Source of the DNA: Paenibacillus albus
GTDB taxonomy: Bacteria; Bacillota; Bacilli; Paenibacillales; Paenibacillaceae
Direction of reading: 5' to 3'
Assembly: GCF_003952225.1 (NCBI RefSeq)
Contig: NZ_CP034437.1
Location: 3,096,501 to 3,160,500, forward strand
DNA length: 64,000 nt
In this document: piece after piece, positions 1 to 8,158 of the stretch
How the letters are laid out: every line of letters starts with the position of its first letter
Position numbering within the stretch: the first letter of the stretch is position 1
The notes under the pieces: model-generated
Database searches by the model: none
What the model saw: the letters and a program-made list of their open reading frames with translations, nothing else
Told to the model about the DNA's origin: nothing
Position numbers and translations under genes: made by a program

Positions 1-654
1 CCCTATGTCAGCCGTGGCGGATTAAAGCTGGAGAAAGCGATTCGGCAGTTTGAGCTAAACCTGGATGGAGCGGTCATGATTGACATTGGCGCTTCCACAG
101 GCGGGTTCACCGACTGCGCCCTGCAGAACGGCGCGTCATACGTGTATGCGGTTGACGTCGGCTACAATCAGCTGGACTGGTCGCTTCGTCAGCATGAGCG
201 GGTCAACGTAATGGAACGTACTAATTTCCGTTATACGGTGCCGGAAGATCTGACGGGACCGAAGCCGACTTTCGCGACGATTGACGTATCGTTCATTTCG
301 CTGAAATTAATTTTGCCTACGCTTGGAACGTTACTCGATCGAGGTGCTGGCGTCGTCGCATTGATTAAGCCTCAGTTTGAAGCCGGACGCGAGAAGGTCG
401 GTAAGTCAGGTGTCGTTCGTGAGCCGAGTGTACACCGCGAAGTGTTGAATCAAGTGCTTGCAATGGCAGCTGGAGAAGGATTCGTCTTGCAGCATTTAAC
501 GTTCTCGCCTATAACAGGCGGAGAAGGCAATATAGAGTTTCTTGCCTATTGGTTGTGGGAACCCGGCAGCAGTTCAACTCCTCCGAGCGAGGAAACGATT
601 GCTGCACTTGTGAAGGACGCGGCCGGTACATTCGCACAGGATTCCAAACAATAA
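1..654 (+). CDS. tlyA: TlyA-family rRNA methyltransferase, C-terminal part (5' end outside window)
   Basis: The open frame runs in from base 1 without a start, so this is the C-terminal part (217 residues) of a protein usually near 270 residues. The first visible residues, YVSRGGLKLEKAI, are the typical TlyA junction between the N-terminal S4 RNA-binding domain (missing here) and the Rossmann methyltransferase domain. SAM-binding motif I is MIDIGASTGGFTDC, and a later strand ends in KPQFEAGRE. TlyA-type enzymes 2'-O-methylate cytidines in rRNA; the Bacillus homologue is YqxC. It sits just upstream of argR-recN-spoIVB-spo0A, as yqxC does in Bacillus. Family assignment is firm; the exact rRNA target is inferred from homologues. 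Confidence 0.93.
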   Translation, partial: PYVSRGGLKLEKAIRQFELNLDGAVMIDIGASTGGFTDCALQNGASYVYAVDVGYNQLDWSLRQHERVNVMERTNFRYTVPEDLTGPKPTFATIDVSFISLKLILPTLGTLLDRGAGVVALIKPQFEAGREKVGKSGVVREPSVHREVLNQVLAMAAGEGFVLQHLTFSPITGGEGNIEFLAYWLWEPGSSSTPPSEETIAALVKDAAGTFAQDSKQ

Positions 655-656
655 GG

Positions 657-700
657 AAAGTCTTTCATTTTGGCAGCAGCTGAAGTGAGAGGCTTTTTTT
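657..700 (+). terminator. Probable Rho-independent terminator after tlyA
   Basis: AAAGTCTTTCAT (from 658) can pair with GTGAGAGGCTTT (ending 696), with several G-U pairs, and the second arm runs into a run of T. The stem is long but contains wobble pairs, so strength is uncertain. Confidence 0.5.
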
Positions 701-903
701 GTATACGAACAAAATTTCGCGCGTGACCCTCTTTGCAGATCGGCAATTATTTGGTACACTAAGTACAAAAGCGAACAAACGTTTGGAAACAGGTGTTCGG
801 AAACAAATGTTCGATATTGCCGAATGTACTCTGATGGAGAGGATATTAGTTCTTCAGCGCGAAATGAATAGTGTAACTCTTTCACGCTGGGGGAGGGATT
901 GGA

Positions 904-1365
904 TTGGGAAATTACGGGGACTGGCTTGTCATGTTAATCGCAGGCGCATTGATTATCTTCTGGTTGTACCGCAGCTTTTACCGTTGGCTGCATGAGCCGC
1001 CAGGCATGAACTCAAAGCTGCTTCTAAACGAGGCAGAGGATGTTCAGGACGATGATGTAAATGTGCAGTTTCTGGAGAAATCCGGATACGAGGTCACGCA
1101 TGGCAAATATCGTATGCCAATCACAATTAATCTTGATGGCACTATGCTGCAAAGCAGGCTGTTCATAGATTTAATTGCGGAGAAAGATGGCAAACATTAT
1201 ATTGTGAAGACTGCACGCGAGCGAATGCCGATTGATTGGACTGGCAGCGGAGTTAGAGATAGGTTGCTCGTTTACGCACTGCTCATGCCAGAATGTGAAG
1301 GCGTTTTGTTCGTCGATCACAAGGAGCTCACAATCCGTAAAATTACATTCCGGTTCGGAACCTAG
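904..1365 (+). CDS. Membrane-anchored protein of unknown function
   Basis: I do not recognise a named family. The protein has 153 residues and starts at a TTG placed 6-7 bases after a strong GGGGGAGGG ribosome site. Residues 6-25 form one hydrophobic helix (DWLVMLIAGALIIFWLYRSF), so the rest is probably a cytoplasmic domain. That domain has a strand-rich centre, SRLFIDLIAEKDGKHYIVK, whose D...K spacing resembles a worn PD-(D/E)XK nuclease core, although the usual acidic residue before the lysine is replaced by hydrophobics. It lies between tlyA and argR, 33 bases before argR, and may be co-transcribed with it. Function unknown; the nuclease-like fold is only an impression from the sequence. 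Confidence 0.75.
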   Translation: MGNYGDWLVMLIAGALIIFWLYRSFYRWLHEPPGMNSKLLLNEAEDVQDDDVNVQFLEKSGYEVTHGKYRMPITINLDGTMLQSRLFIDLIAEKDGKHYIVKTARERMPIDWTGSGVRDRLLVYALLMPECEGVLFVDHKELTIRKITFRFGT

Positions 1366-1398
1366 CCGTTATCTTGATCCAACTTTAGGAGGCTATTC

Positions 1399-1848
1399 AT
1401 GAAGAGCGTTCGGCAAATGAAAATACGTGAACTAATTACAAGCCAAATCATTGAGACACAGGACGAGCTGGTTGATACGCTGAGAACGTCAGGCCTTGCG
1501 GTTACGCAAGCGACCGTATCACGTGACATTAAAGAGATGCAGCTTATCAAAGTGCCAATTGAGGACGGCCGTTATAAATATTCGCTACCGCAGGAGACAC
1601 GGAGCAATTCAATCCACAAGTTGAAGCGTACGCTGTCTGATCATTTCTTACATATAGACTTTACCGATAACCTTGTAGTCATGAAGTGTTTGCCAGGTAC
1701 AGCTAATGCCATTGGCGCCATGATTGATAACATGGAGTGGTCGGAAGTGATGGGAACAATCTGCGGCGATGATACGATTCTGCTTATTTGCAGAACGAAG
1801 CAGCTGAGCGAAGAAATTGTGGACAGGCTGCTTGGATTAATGAATTAA
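1399..1848 (+). CDS. argR: Arginine repressor ArgR/AhrC
   Basis: This is a complete 149-residue ArgR, the usual family length. Residues 1-70 form the winged-helix DNA-binding domain, with AVTQATVSRDIKEM as its recognition region. The C-terminal part is the arginine-binding and oligomerisation domain, with GTANAIGAMID and the acidic GDDT loop that contacts arginine. It represses arginine biosynthesis and activates arginine catabolism when bound to arginine. ATG start with TAGGAGG seven bases upstream. It is followed 44 bases later by recN, the same arrangement as ahrC-recN in Bacillus. Confidence 0.96.
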   Translation: MKSVRQMKIRELITSQIIETQDELVDTLRTSGLAVTQATVSRDIKEMQLIKVPIEDGRYKYSLPQETRSNSIHKLKRTLSDHFLHIDFTDNLVVMKCLPGTANAIGAMIDNMEWSEVMGTICGDDTILLICRTKQLSEEIVDRLLGLMN

Positions 1849-1892
1849 GACATCACTGCTTGGATTGAAGAACCTGGAGGAGGAGAGCAACT

Positions 1893-3593
1893 ATGCTTCG
1901 CGAGTTGTCGATACGCAATTTGGCTGTTATTGAACATGTTTCAGTAAAATTCCACGATGGATTTCATGTCCTGACAGGTGAGACTGGAGCGGGGAAATCG
2001 ATTCTAATTGATGCGCTCAGTCTTGTTGTCGGGGGGCGCGGCGCTTCAGAGATGGTCCGTTACGGCTGCGATAAAGCCGAGATCGAGGCTATGTTCGAGC
2101 TGCCTGCTGCACATCCTGTATGGTACACACTCCAATCGTTTGGAATTCATGCTTCGCCTGAGGAAGGACTCGTTGTAAGGCGCGAGCTCTCCGCACAGGG
2201 CAAGAGCATCAGCCGCGTAAACGGACACATTGTCACCTTATCCATGCTTCGCGAAGCAGGGGAATGCCTCGTCAATATCCATGGTCAGCATGAACATCAG
2301 TCATTGTTGCGCACAGAGAAGCACTTGGAGTGGCTTGATTCTTATGCAGGTGATTCAGTCGCAGCATCTGTAGATGCATATCGTACCGTTTACCGCGAGT
2401 ATGATAAAGTTCGAATTCAACTGAGAGATATCGAAGATACATCACGGCAGAATATGCAGATGCTTGATCTATACCGCTTCCAGATTGAGGAGATCGCCTC
2501 TGCCCGCTTGAAGGCTGGCGAGGACGAATCGCTTGCCGAGGAGAAGCAGAAGCTAATGTATGCAGTGAAGCGCAGAGATTCCGCTTCTGAAGCCTACAGC
2601 TTATTGCATGGAGGCAAGGGTGTTGACGCAATCGGACGAGCTGTAAGCCGGATTAGCGATATTCGGGATTATGATCCCGCAGCTCTTGATCCGCTGCTTG
2701 AACAGCTGCAATCCGCGTTTTATCAGCTGGAGGATGCGGTATATCAACTGCGCGATTATAGGGATAACGTCGATTCTGATCCAGAGCGGCTAGCAGATAT
2801 TGATGACCGTCTGGATATGATTAATAGCTTGAAACGCAAATACGGAGAGACTATCCCTGATATTCTTACCTACTTGTCGAGTATTCAATCAGAAGCAGAC
2901 AAGATCGAGAACCGTGACGAGCATCTCGCTCGCCTGCAGGTTCAACGCGACCGGTTGTTTGCAGAAGCATTGATTATTGGCAAGCAGCTTTCTGATCTGC
3001 GCCGTACAGCCGCGGATAAACTTGCGACAGCGATTGAGAGCGAGCTGCGCGGCCTTCAGATGGATCGTACGAAGTTCTACGTCCAATTACAGCAATCGCA
3101 AGATGGCGAGCATTATAAGCTGCATGCGAACGGCATTGACGAAGCTGCATTTCTATTTGCGCCAAACCCTGGCGAGCCGATGAAGCCAATCAGTAAGATT
3201 GCGTCAGGTGGTGAGATGTCGCGTATTATGCTGGCACTCAAGACGATCTTCGCTTCAATTGATGAAGTGCCGGTTCTCATATTTGACGAAGTGGATACTG
3301 GAGTTAGCGGACGTGCTGCTCAAGCAATCGCTGAGAAGATGTCACGCTTGTCTAGTCAGTGCCAAGTGTTCTCGATTACTCATTTGCCGCAAGTGGCATG
3401 TATGGCAGACCATCATTATGAAATTAAGAAGATCATCGTAGCCGATCGCACTTCAACAAAAGTAACGGAAATGAGTTCGACGACCAGAATTGAAGAACTG
3501 GCGCGCATGCTCGGCGGTGTGGAAGTAACGGAAAAAACTCGGCATCATGCACAAGAAATGCTTGACTTGGCTGTAAGGCAAAAGGGGGCGTAA
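1893..3593 (+). CDS. recN: DNA repair protein RecN
   Basis: This is a 566-residue SMC-like ATPase that acts early in double-strand-break repair by gathering DNA ends. The N-terminal Walker A is GETGAGKS (near residue 30). The middle is a charged coiled-coil region (roughly residues 150-380). The C-terminal half carries the ABC signature ASGGEMSRIMLA and the Walker B PVLIFDEVDTGVSGR, followed by the His-containing switch SITHLPQVA. Length and motif order are those of bacterial RecN. The ATG follows a GGAGGAGG ribosome site. Confidence 0.96.
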   Translation: MLRELSIRNLAVIEHVSVKFHDGFHVLTGETGAGKSILIDALSLVVGGRGASEMVRYGCDKAEIEAMFELPAAHPVWYTLQSFGIHASPEEGLVVRRELSAQGKSISRVNGHIVTLSMLREAGECLVNIHGQHEHQSLLRTEKHLEWLDSYAGDSVAASVDAYRTVYREYDKVRIQLRDIEDTSRQNMQMLDLYRFQIEEIASARLKAGEDESLAEEKQKLMYAVKRRDSASEAYSLLHGGKGVDAIGRAVSRISDIRDYDPAALDPLLEQLQSAFYQLEDAVYQLRDYRDNVDSDPERLADIDDRLDMINSLKRKYGETIPDILTYLSSIQSEADKIENRDEHLARLQVQRDRLFAEALIIGKQLSDLRRTAADKLATAIESELRGLQMDRTKFYVQLQQSQDGEHYKLHANGIDEAAFLFAPNPGEPMKPISKIASGGEMSRIMLALKTIFASIDEVPVLIFDEVDTGVSGRAAQAIAEKMSRLSSQCQVFSITHLPQVACMADHHYEIKKIIVADRTSTKVTEMSSTTRIEELARMLGGVEVTEKTRHHAQEMLDLAVRQKGA

Positions 3594-3608
3594 TGGAAGG
3601 CAATCAGG

Positions 3609-3637
3609 GAATGTTTTTGGCGACATAAAACATTAGG
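3609..3637 (+). promoter_or_regulatory. Candidate sigma-G-type promoter upstream of spoIVB
   Basis: GAATG (3609-3613) and CATTAGG (3631-3637) are separated by 17 bases. This resembles the forespore sigma-G pattern (GMATR, 17-18 bases, CATNMTA). In Bacillus subtilis spoIVB is read by sigma-F and sigma-G. Pattern match only. Confidence 0.35.
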
Positions 3638-3707
3638 GGCAGGGATACCTTAAAGGTACGCAAATGGCGAACCACCTTTCTCGTCAAGCGATTTTGCAAC
3701 AGGGAGC

Positions 3708-5042
3708 GTGAAGTCATTGAATGCCAATCAGCGGAAGCGGTGGCTGGGTCTACTTCTCGTTATCATCGTTTGCATGCTTGGTCTATCCTCTCCAATTCAA
3801 CATTTCGCCGCATTTCCAAACGAAATCCGTTTGTTTTCCGGCCAGTTGAAACAATTAGACTATGGTATGCCTGTACATGCACAAGTGACCGTTGATTCGC
3901 AGACACTGCGTGTTAATGGCTCAACTGATCGTTCACTTTCAATTAATTTGAACAAACCGCTGTCGATTGAATCTTCACAAAGCGGTAAAACAACAATGAA
4001 ATTGAAATTATTCGGCAAAATTCCTTTCAAAACCGTTCGAGTAAACGTTGTACCGGATTTGCGTGTCATTCCGGGTGGACAAACGATTGGTGTTAAAGTG
4101 AAATCTGCAGGCATTATGGTTGTCGGTCATCATCAAGTAGTTGATGCGAAGGGCACAAAAGTATCCCCAGGCGAGCAAGCGAAGCTTCAACTGGGTGATC
4201 TCATTGTTCGTATTAATGGCAAGTATGTAAATGAAGTGCATAAGGTAGCAGAAATGGCAGAGGTGGCAGGGGATACGAAACAGCCCCTTCACTTGACTGT
4301 TAAACGGGGCTCGCGATTATTCGAAACAAAGCTGCTTCCCGTGTTTGATTCTGAGGATCGTGCTTGGAGATTGGGATTGTATATTCGCGACTCCGCTGCA
4401 GGTGTCGGTACATTAACGTTCTATGCTCCAGATCAAGGCGTTTACGGCGCACTTGGACATGTTATCACAGACATGGATACTCAGACGCCAATTGAAGTGG
4501 GCGAAGGACAGATCCTGCAATCCAACGTAACCTCAATCAATAAGAGTCAGAACGGCGAGCCAGGCGAGAAGAGAGCGCAATTCGTGAAGGAAAGTAAAGT
4601 GCTTGGAAATATTGAACGGAACACGTCATTCGGCATTTTCGGTAAAATGAAGGAGCTGCCTTCACATAGCTATAACGATCAATCGGTTCCGGTTGCTTTC
4701 GCCGAGGAAGTGAAGGAAGGACCAGCTCAGCTTCTAACAGTTGTAAATGGTCAGAAGGTTGAGCGGTTTAATGTTGAGATCGTTCATGTAACAAAGCAGC
4801 AATCTCCTGCAACTAAGGGGATGGTCATCAAGATTACAGATCGTCGCTTACTGGAGCAAACAGGTGGAATTGTGCAAGGGATGTCGGGAAGTCCAATCAT
4901 TCAGGATGGCAAACTGATTGGTGCTGTAACTCATGTATTTGTTAATGATCCTACATCCGGCTATGGATGCTTCATTGAGTGGATGCTGCAAGACGCTGGT
5001 GTACTGTTGAAACCTGCAAGCTTAAATCTTAAGGTGGCGTAG
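3708..5042 (+). CDS. spoIVB: SpoIVB peptidase (S55 family) with PDZ domain
   Basis: This is a 444-residue forespore serine protease. It is secreted into the space between the forespore membranes, where in Bacillus it triggers pro-sigma-K processing by cleaving SpoIVFA. A hydrophobic segment at residues 12-28 anchors or exports it. A PDZ domain lies around residues 115-215 and includes LQLGDLIVRING. The S55 catalytic pieces are visible: His in GALGHVITD and Ser in GMSGSPIIQDG. The start is uncertain: GTG 3708 is only one base after AGGGAG (3701-3706), whereas in-frame TTG 3717 has a 10-base spacing and would remove three residues. The gene lies directly before spo0A, as in Bacillus. Confidence 0.95.
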   Translation: MKSLNANQRKRWLGLLLVIIVCMLGLSSPIQHFAAFPNEIRLFSGQLKQLDYGMPVHAQVTVDSQTLRVNGSTDRSLSINLNKPLSIESSQSGKTTMKLKLFGKIPFKTVRVNVVPDLRVIPGGQTIGVKVKSAGIMVVGHHQVVDAKGTKVSPGEQAKLQLGDLIVRINGKYVNEVHKVAEMAEVAGDTKQPLHLTVKRGSRLFETKLLPVFDSEDRAWRLGLYIRDSAAGVGTLTFYAPDQGVYGALGHVITDMDTQTPIEVGEGQILQSNVTSINKSQNGEPGEKRAQFVKESKVLGNIERNTSFGIFGKMKELPSHSYNDQSVPVAFAEEVKEGPAQLLTVVNGQKVERFNVEIVHVTKQQSPATKGMVIKITDRRLLEQTGGIVQGMSGSPIIQDGKLIGAVTHVFVNDPTSGYGCFIEWMLQDAGVLLKPASLNLKVA

Positions 5043-5058
5043 CCCCTTAAGATTTTTT
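5024..5058 (+). terminator. Rho-independent terminator of spoIVB, overlapping its stop
   Basis: AAATCTTAAGG (5024-5034) and CCTTAAGATTT (5045-5055) form a perfect 11-bp stem ending in a T run (5053-5058). The left arm lies inside the last codons of spoIVB. Confidence 0.85.
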
Positions 5059-5065
5059 GGTTTAT

Positions 5066-5072
5066 TGTCGAA
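5066..5072 (+). promoter_or_regulatory. 0A box (Spo0A binding site)
   Basis: TGTCGAA, an exact match to the Spo0A~P recognition heptamer, lies about 200 bases before spo0A. It is one of three in this intergenic region. Confidence 0.7.
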
Positions 5073-5150
5073 TTATTAGAAATTCTGAAGATCCTTGTAA
5101 TAAACTATTCATTATAAATCAGTTGAAAATAAAAATAAAGAAAAATATTA

Positions 5151-5157
5151 TTCGACA
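5151..5157 (-). promoter_or_regulatory. 0A box (Spo0A binding site), reverse orientation
   Basis: TTCGACA is the exact reverse complement of the 0A box. It sits immediately upstream of the candidate sigma-H -35 element of spo0A. Confidence 0.7.
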
Positions 5158-5158
5158 G

Positions 5159-5187
5159 AAGGAATTTCATACGGTATGTCGAAAATG
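5159..5187 (+). promoter_or_regulatory. Candidate sigma-H promoter of spo0A overlapping a third 0A box
   Basis: AGGAATT (5160-5166) and GAAAAT (5181-5186) are 14 bases apart, a sigma-H-like pair. The exact 0A box TGTCGAA (5177-5183) overlaps the -10 side. In Bacillus subtilis the spo0A Ps promoter is sigma-H dependent and autoregulated by Spo0A~P, so the arrangement fits. Transcription start not known. Confidence 0.55.
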
Positions 5188-5270
5188 TTAATCAGGCAAA
5201 AACAGCTAACGCAAAAAGTGTGACAGTTAATGCATTTGAGTGTGGATTTTAGTCTAAGGAGGACTATACC

Positions 5271-6088
5271 TTGCAAAAATTGAAGTTTTGTTGGCTGATG
5301 ACAATCGGGAATTTACGAACCTTCTCTCAGAGTACATCTCTGAACAAAACGATATGGAAGTTTCCGGTGTCGCTTATAACGGTGAGGAAGTTCTTCGTTT
5401 ACTGGAAGAGTCTCATGAAGTGCCTGACGTTCTTATTCTGGACATCATTATGCCACATCTTGACGGCCTCGGTGTTCTGGAGCGTTTGCGCGAAATGAAC
5501 TTAACCAAAATGCCTAAAATCATTATGTTAACTGCGTTTGGTCAAGAGAACATCACTCAAAAAGCGGTGCAGCTGGGTGCTTCTTACTACATACTTAAAC
5601 CGTTTGACATGGAAATTCTCGCGAACCGAATCCGCCAGCTCGTTGGCAATCCGACCGTTTCTTCGACGTTTACATCTTCATCTGCATCATCTTCTATGTT
5701 GTCGAAATCAAACGTCGTGCCAATCGCGAAAGGTAAAAACCTGGATGCGAACATTACGAGCATTATTCACGAAATCGGCGTTCCTGCCCATATTAAAGGA
5801 TATCAATATTTGCGTGAAGCGATCACAATGGTTTACAACAATATCGAAATTCTTGGTGCCATTACGAAGACACTTTATCCTGCTATCGCTGAGAAGTTCA
5901 AGACAACGCCTTCCCGTGTGGAACGCGCCATTCGCCATGCGATTGAGGTTGCTTGGACACGCGGCAACATCGACAGCATCAGCCACTTGTTCGGTTACAC
6001 GATCAATATCAGCAAGTCGAAACCGACGAACTCCGAGTTCATCGCGATGGTTGCCGACAAGCTGCGCATCGAACATAAAGTGTCGTGA
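5271..6088 (+). CDS. spo0A: Sporulation master regulator Spo0A, frame broken near the start
   Basis: Spo0A is the phosphorelay response regulator that commits the cell to sporulation. The receiver domain (residues 1-125) has acidic pocket ADD and phospho-acceptor Asp in [12 protein letters not shown], with the conserved Lys in ILKPFD. The C-terminal DNA-binding domain includes [18 protein letters not shown]. The only good ribosome site, AAGGAGG (5256-5262), points to TTG 5271, but that frame soon diverges. One extra A in the A5 tract 5275-5279 would give [15 protein letters not shown], the expected Spo0A beginning. As written, the correct frame has no start before TTG 5288, because TAA at 5255-5257 closes it upstream; starting there would lose six residues and half of strand beta-1. 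Either a one-base sequencing error or a real inactivating shift. Confidence 0.9.
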
Positions 6089-6117
6089 AAGGATAAAGAT
6101 TAGCTCGAATCGAATGA

Positions 6118-6156
6118 AGCGCCACTTTCGTGCAAGCTGCGAATGTGGCTTTTTTA
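6118..6156 (+). terminator. Rho-independent terminator of spo0A
   Basis: GCCACTTTCG (6121-6130) pairs with CGAATGTGGC (6140-6149), with one mismatch, followed by a T run to 6156. Confidence 0.8.
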
Positions 6157-6183
6157 TTTTGAACGCAATTTAGGAGGATTGTT

Positions 6184-7371
6184 TTGACAACTTCAGTAAA
6201 CACACCTGTTCCTTCGTTGAAGAGGTTATCCATCTTGTTATCGGTAACACTTGTTTCAGGCTTAAATCAGGGCTTGCTGCTGCCATTGCTCGCTATTCTG
6301 CTGGATCAACGGGGCGTCTCGTCTGATCTCAACGGACTCAATTCCATGGCATTGTATATTGGCACATTCAGCACGATGTTCTTCATTGAGAAGCCCATAC
6401 GAAAAATTGGTTATAAATACGGTATACTGTTCGGCCTTACGCTCGCAGGCGTTGGGACGATTCTGTTCCCGTTCATGCATGCGCTATGGATCTGGTTTAT
6501 TCTGCGAATTGCTGTCGGCATCGGTGACAGCGCGCTTCATTACTGTACACAGCTTTGGATTGTAAGCAGCAGCCCACCTGCAAGCAGGGGACGCTATATC
6601 TCGTTGTATGGCATGGCATATGGGATTGGCTTCAGCATCGGGCCAATGGGGATCAACTTCATCTCTATCGAGAAGTGGCTGCCTTTTGCACTGAACACGA
6701 TCTTATTTATTGTCATCATGTTGTTCGTGATGAGGCTGCCGTCGATCTACCCCGAGAGAGCGGAGAAGCTTGCAGCTTCATCGAACCGCTACTTGCATAC
6801 GTACCGGATTGCATGGTTCGCGCTGTTTCCAGCCGTTCTGTATGGTTTAATGGAAGCGACAATGAATAGTAATTTTCCGCTATATGGACTTCGCATCCAT
6901 TTAAGTAAAGAAGTCATCTCGATGCTGCTTCCTGCGCTAGGAGTTGGCAGCCTAATTGTGATGTTGCCACTGGGCATGCTTAGTGACCGAATCGGACGCA
7001 AGCCGGTTCTCATTTTCTGCTCACTCGCAGCGGGAATAATGTTCTTCATGGTGCCGTTGGCGGGAAATAACGCTCCCTTGCTATTCGTGCTGCTCGGTTT
7101 AATCGGCGGTTGTATCGGCTCGTTCTTCTCGCTCGGCCTTGCCTACGCGGCTGACTTGCTCCCGCGCGAGCTGCTGCCATCAGCGAATGTTATTGCTTCC
7201 ATTCATTTCAGCGTTGGCAGCTTGCTCGGGCCCAGCATCAGCGGCTATGGCATACAATATATATCGGAGAAGAGTATGTTCATTATGCTCGGCTGTGCAT
7301 TTACACTGTTTGCTCTGATTGGTCCGCTGTTCCGCAGAGCTTCGCAATCGCAAACAACGACGATGATTTAA
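6184..7371 (+). CDS. MFS transporter
   Basis: This is a 395-residue integral membrane protein with about twelve hydrophobic helices, of the major facilitator superfamily size. The inter-repeat MFS signature GMLSDRIGRKPVL follows the seventh or eighth helix. A charged loop around residues 185-200 (YPERAEKLAASSNRY) separates the two six-helix halves. TTG start six bases after AGGAGG (6172-6177). It stands alone between the terminators of spo0A and the next gene, so its neighbours give no hint of substrate. The substrate cannot be told; drug or sugar efflux are both possible. Confidence 0.85.
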   Translation: MTTSVNTPVPSLKRLSILLSVTLVSGLNQGLLLPLLAILLDQRGVSSDLNGLNSMALYIGTFSTMFFIEKPIRKIGYKYGILFGLTLAGVGTILFPFMHALWIWFILRIAVGIGDSALHYCTQLWIVSSSPPASRGRYISLYGMAYGIGFSIGPMGINFISIEKWLPFALNTILFIVIMLFVMRLPSIYPERAEKLAASSNRYLHTYRIAWFALFPAVLYGLMEATMNSNFPLYGLRIHLSKEVISMLLPALGVGSLIVMLPLGMLSDRIGRKPVLIFCSLAAGIMFFMVPLAGNNAPLLFVLLGLIGGCIGSFFSLGLAYAADLLPRELLPSANVIASIHFSVGSLLGPSISGYGIQYISEKSMFIMLGCAFTLFALIGPLFRRASQSQTTTMI

Positions 7372-7451
7372 TTTTGACTTAAGCGTATCTTTTTCGTTCC
7401 TTCATTCGTTTACGTTATGCTTCACAAGCTAACAGATGAGGAGGTGCCAAA

Positions 7452-8135
7452 ATGACAACAAAGCCAACCGTTGATGAAATGCGCTTCGTGCTGTACCGCT
7501 ACTGCTTGTCGATCACGCGTTCTACATGGGACGCTGAAGATATTGTCCAAGAGACATGTCTGCGAGCCCTTCCGGTCATGAACGGAAAGGTAGATCATCC
7601 GAACCCAACTGCTTACTTGCTGCGTATTGCGAAAAATATTTCGGTTGATCATATGCGTAGGAAACAGCTGGCAAGTCGTGCATTGGAGCGCAATGAAGCT
7701 GTTCTAACCCGGCTGTATGGTGACTCGCATGAGATGGAATATGCTGTACGCTTGCTGCTCGCACATCTGTCTCCGCTTCAGCGAACGGTCTTCCTGTTGA
7801 AAGAGTTGTTCGGTTATAAAGGCGGAGAGGTGGCAATTAAGCTATCCACGTCAGAAGGTGCTGTTAAAGCAGCGCTTCATAGAGCAAGATCGGCGCTTGC
7901 GCGGCTAAAGCAGCGTGAGATAGGCGGTTCGCCGCAGGTCGAAGCAGAGTATCCGGTCAGCGACAGTATGCTGTACGCGTATGTAAATGCGATCCGTTCA
8001 GCTGATCCGAGGGCGCTAATCGTGCTCGCGAATGCTGAAGAACAGCTCATCGACCCAGTTCAAGCTGTTGGCCAGCTGCATATATCTTCTTCTTCGGGCA
8101 TCGGCTCATCCGTTAGTATGATGATGGCATCATAA
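7452..8135 (+). CDS. ECF-type RNA polymerase sigma factor with a C-terminal tail
   Basis: The protein has 227 residues. Region 2 (residues about 10-75) contains [16 protein letters not shown] and the promoter-melting segment [20 protein letters not shown]. Region 4 (residues about 100-155) has [19 protein letters not shown] and the helix-turn-helix [17 protein letters not shown]. After residue 160 there is a 65-residue tail with [19 protein letters not shown], which resembles the beginning of the SnoaL-like tail of ECF41-type sigma factors but is cut short and ends in a Ser/Met-rich stretch. No anti-sigma gene is adjacent. The next gene, clpP, starts 23 bases after its stop and may share the transcript. 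Regulon unknown. Confidence 0.85.
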   Translation: MTTKPTVDEMRFVLYRYCLSITRSTWDAEDIVQETCLRALPVMNGKVDHPNPTAYLLRIAKNISVDHMRRKQLASRALERNEAVLTRLYGDSHEMEYAVRLLLAHLSPLQRTVFLLKELFGYKGGEVAIKLSTSEGAVKAALHRARSALARLKQREIGGSPQVEAEYPVSDSMLYAYVNAIRSADPRALIVLANAEEQLIDPVQAVGQLHISSSSGIGSSVSMMMAS

Positions 8136-8158
8136 ACGGGCATGAGAGGATGATTGCA

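Noticed and set aside
3640-3700. Segment before spoIVB (TACCTTAAAGGTA, then ACGCAAATGGCGAACC) resembling part of a c-di-GMP riboswitch
   Set aside because: Only a short stretch is similar; the second conserved half of the aptamer and its tetraloop receptor are absent, and the symmetrical TACCTT-A-AAGGTA has too small a loop for a hairpin.
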